Program-made: the position numbers and the translations under genes | NCBI RefSeq assembly: GCF_011059185.1 | Contig: NZ_JAALFE010000025.1 | Coordinates: forward strand, 1-43,018 | DNA from: Paragemmobacter kunshanensis | GTDB taxonomy: Bacteria; Pseudomonadota; Alphaproteobacteria; Rhodobacterales; Rhodobacteraceae | DNA: 43,018 nucleotides | Direction of reading: 5' to 3' | The notes under the pieces: model-generated | The model's database searches: none | The model's input: the letters and a program-made list of their open reading frames with translations, nothing else | What the model was told of the DNA's origin: nothing | In this document: in pieces, positions 42,304-43,018 of the stretch | Layout of the letters: every line of letters starts with the position of its first letter | How positions within the stretch are numbered: position 1 is the stretch's first letter

Positions 42304-42948
42304 GCCGTTGTGCGGTTCCCAGTCATCAGGGATGAAGCTCGCGCCCAGCTTCAGGAACTTTCGGACCGTGTCGTCTGAAATCGACAAGCCCATTTCAGAC
42401 GCCAACTCCGCGATTTCCCTCGGGACGGAGCTTCGCGCTGAGCGTGGATTGTAGCCGAGTTGGTCGATTGCCATGGCTGTGAAGAGTTGTGCGATCGTAT
42501 CGACTTCGCGCCTGTCCTGTTTCGGAAGAGGGCGGCTTGGCGATCTTTGCTGTTCAGGGCCGTGATACTTTCGCAAGAGGGCGAGAAAGTCCGGGTGCAC
42601 TTCGAACTCCATGCGATCGACCCATCGCAAGAAATCTGCCGGTCGGACACGTTTTTCGTACCCATTTGGATTGAACTGCCTGGTAAGGAGCTGATGGCGT
42701 TCGATAAGGAATTTGACTGATTGATACTGAAAATGAGGGTCTTTGGCAGTTATTGCGTCGATCCTCTTTGCGATCTCTTGGCGTGGATCGAAGCCGATGG
42801 ACAGGCACGTCAATTCATCCACCGAGAAGAAGGGTTGACGAGCCCAGTACACAAAATCGGCGATGCGGTCGCAATGACCAAACCCACCGGCGAACCAAGG
42901 TGGGGCCTGCTTTTGTAGACGATAGATCTCGTTGTCCTGAACCCACAT
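42301..42948 (-). CDS. Unknown protein of the recombinase module
   Basis: A 215-residue hypothetical protein. The N-terminal part has WFAGGFGHCDRIADFVYWARQPFFSVDELTCLSIGFDPR, the middle is basic and the C-terminal third has an HTH-like helix pair (VPREIAELASEMGLSISDDTVRKFLKLG, about residues 173-200). I do not recognise a family. Its company (AlpA-like HTH, DUF2924, recombinase) suggests a role in regulating or replicating the element. The GGAG before the ATG is unusually close (two bases). Confidence 0.65.
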   Translation of the reverse strand: MWVQDNEIYRLQKQAPPWFAGGFGHCDRIADFVYWARQPFFSVDELTCLSIGFDPRQEIAKRIDAITAKDPHFQYQSVKFLIERHQLLTRQFNPNGYEKRVRPADFLRWVDRMEFEVHPDFLALLRKYHGPEQQRSPSRPLPKQDRREVDTIAQLFTAMAIDQLGYNPRSARSSVPREIAELASEMGLSISDDTVRKFLKLGASFIPDDWEPHNG

Positions 42949-43018
42949 TCTCCAAGTAAGTCGCTGATTTCGCTGTCGTAATCGTGATATTTCGCATATA
43001 AATCATGGCGTTGACGGC

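Overview
The window is high-GC DNA that reads as an alphaproteobacterium of the Rhodobacterales/Rhodobacteraceae type. The strongest argument is a phage tail module of the Rhodobacter gene-transfer-agent (GTA) kind: a DUF2460 distal tail protein, a DUF2163 hub protein, an NlpC/P60 peptidase and a giant TIM-barrel baseplate protein. GTA-type tail genes of this kind, together with the recombinase/DUF2924 pair at the right end, are common in that group. No rRNA, tRNA or CRISPR array was seen.

Region 1 (1-19626) is the late half of a siphophage-like prophage, all on the + strand and tightly packed. It has a lambda-like head (decoration protein, major capsid protein E, gpFII-like joiner), then DUF6441, tail terminator, tail tube and tail assembly chaperones. 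The chaperone pair appears to be made by a -1 ribosomal frameshift at 7741-7747. Tape measure, GTA-like tail tip, endolysin, a holin-like protein and a tail fibre follow. Two foreign cassettes interrupt the module: a RES/Xre toxin-antitoxin pair after the capsid gene (1496-2612), and a lower-GC exporter cassette (about 3627-6008) with EamA exporter, CGNR-type regulator and LysE exporter around a 26-bp palindromic operator.

Region 2 (19627-29343) is accessory metabolism and transport. An SMR efflux pump, an alpha/beta hydrolase and a TetR regulator form one operon with a palindromic operator over its promoter. Convergent to it is an FMO/Baeyer-Villiger-like monooxygenase, alpha/beta hydrolase and saccharopine-dehydrogenase-like operon, divergent from its own TetR with twin operators between. 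A GDSL-esterase autotransporter and a membrane-anchored AraC regulator complete the region.

Region 3 (30019-39476) is a defence island. vsr diverges from a five-gene set: C5 cytosine methyltransferase, GHKL (MutL/MORC-like) ATPase, Z1-domain helicase-like ATPase, DUF4420 PD-(D/E)XK nuclease and AIPR protein. The last four genes are fused by start/stop overlaps, and have a separate operator-like region after a hairpin downstream of the methylase. The family combination fits comparative-genomic predictions of methylase-linked MutL/MORC-Z1 systems; a mechanism for this set is, as far as I know, not established.

Region 4 (39517-43018, - strand) is a compact recombination module: small unknown protein, DUF2924, large serine recombinase and a ParB-like HTH protein in a chain of ATGA overlaps, preceded by an AlpA-like HTH protein and an unknown 215-residue protein. 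It abuts the defence island and could be what moved it.
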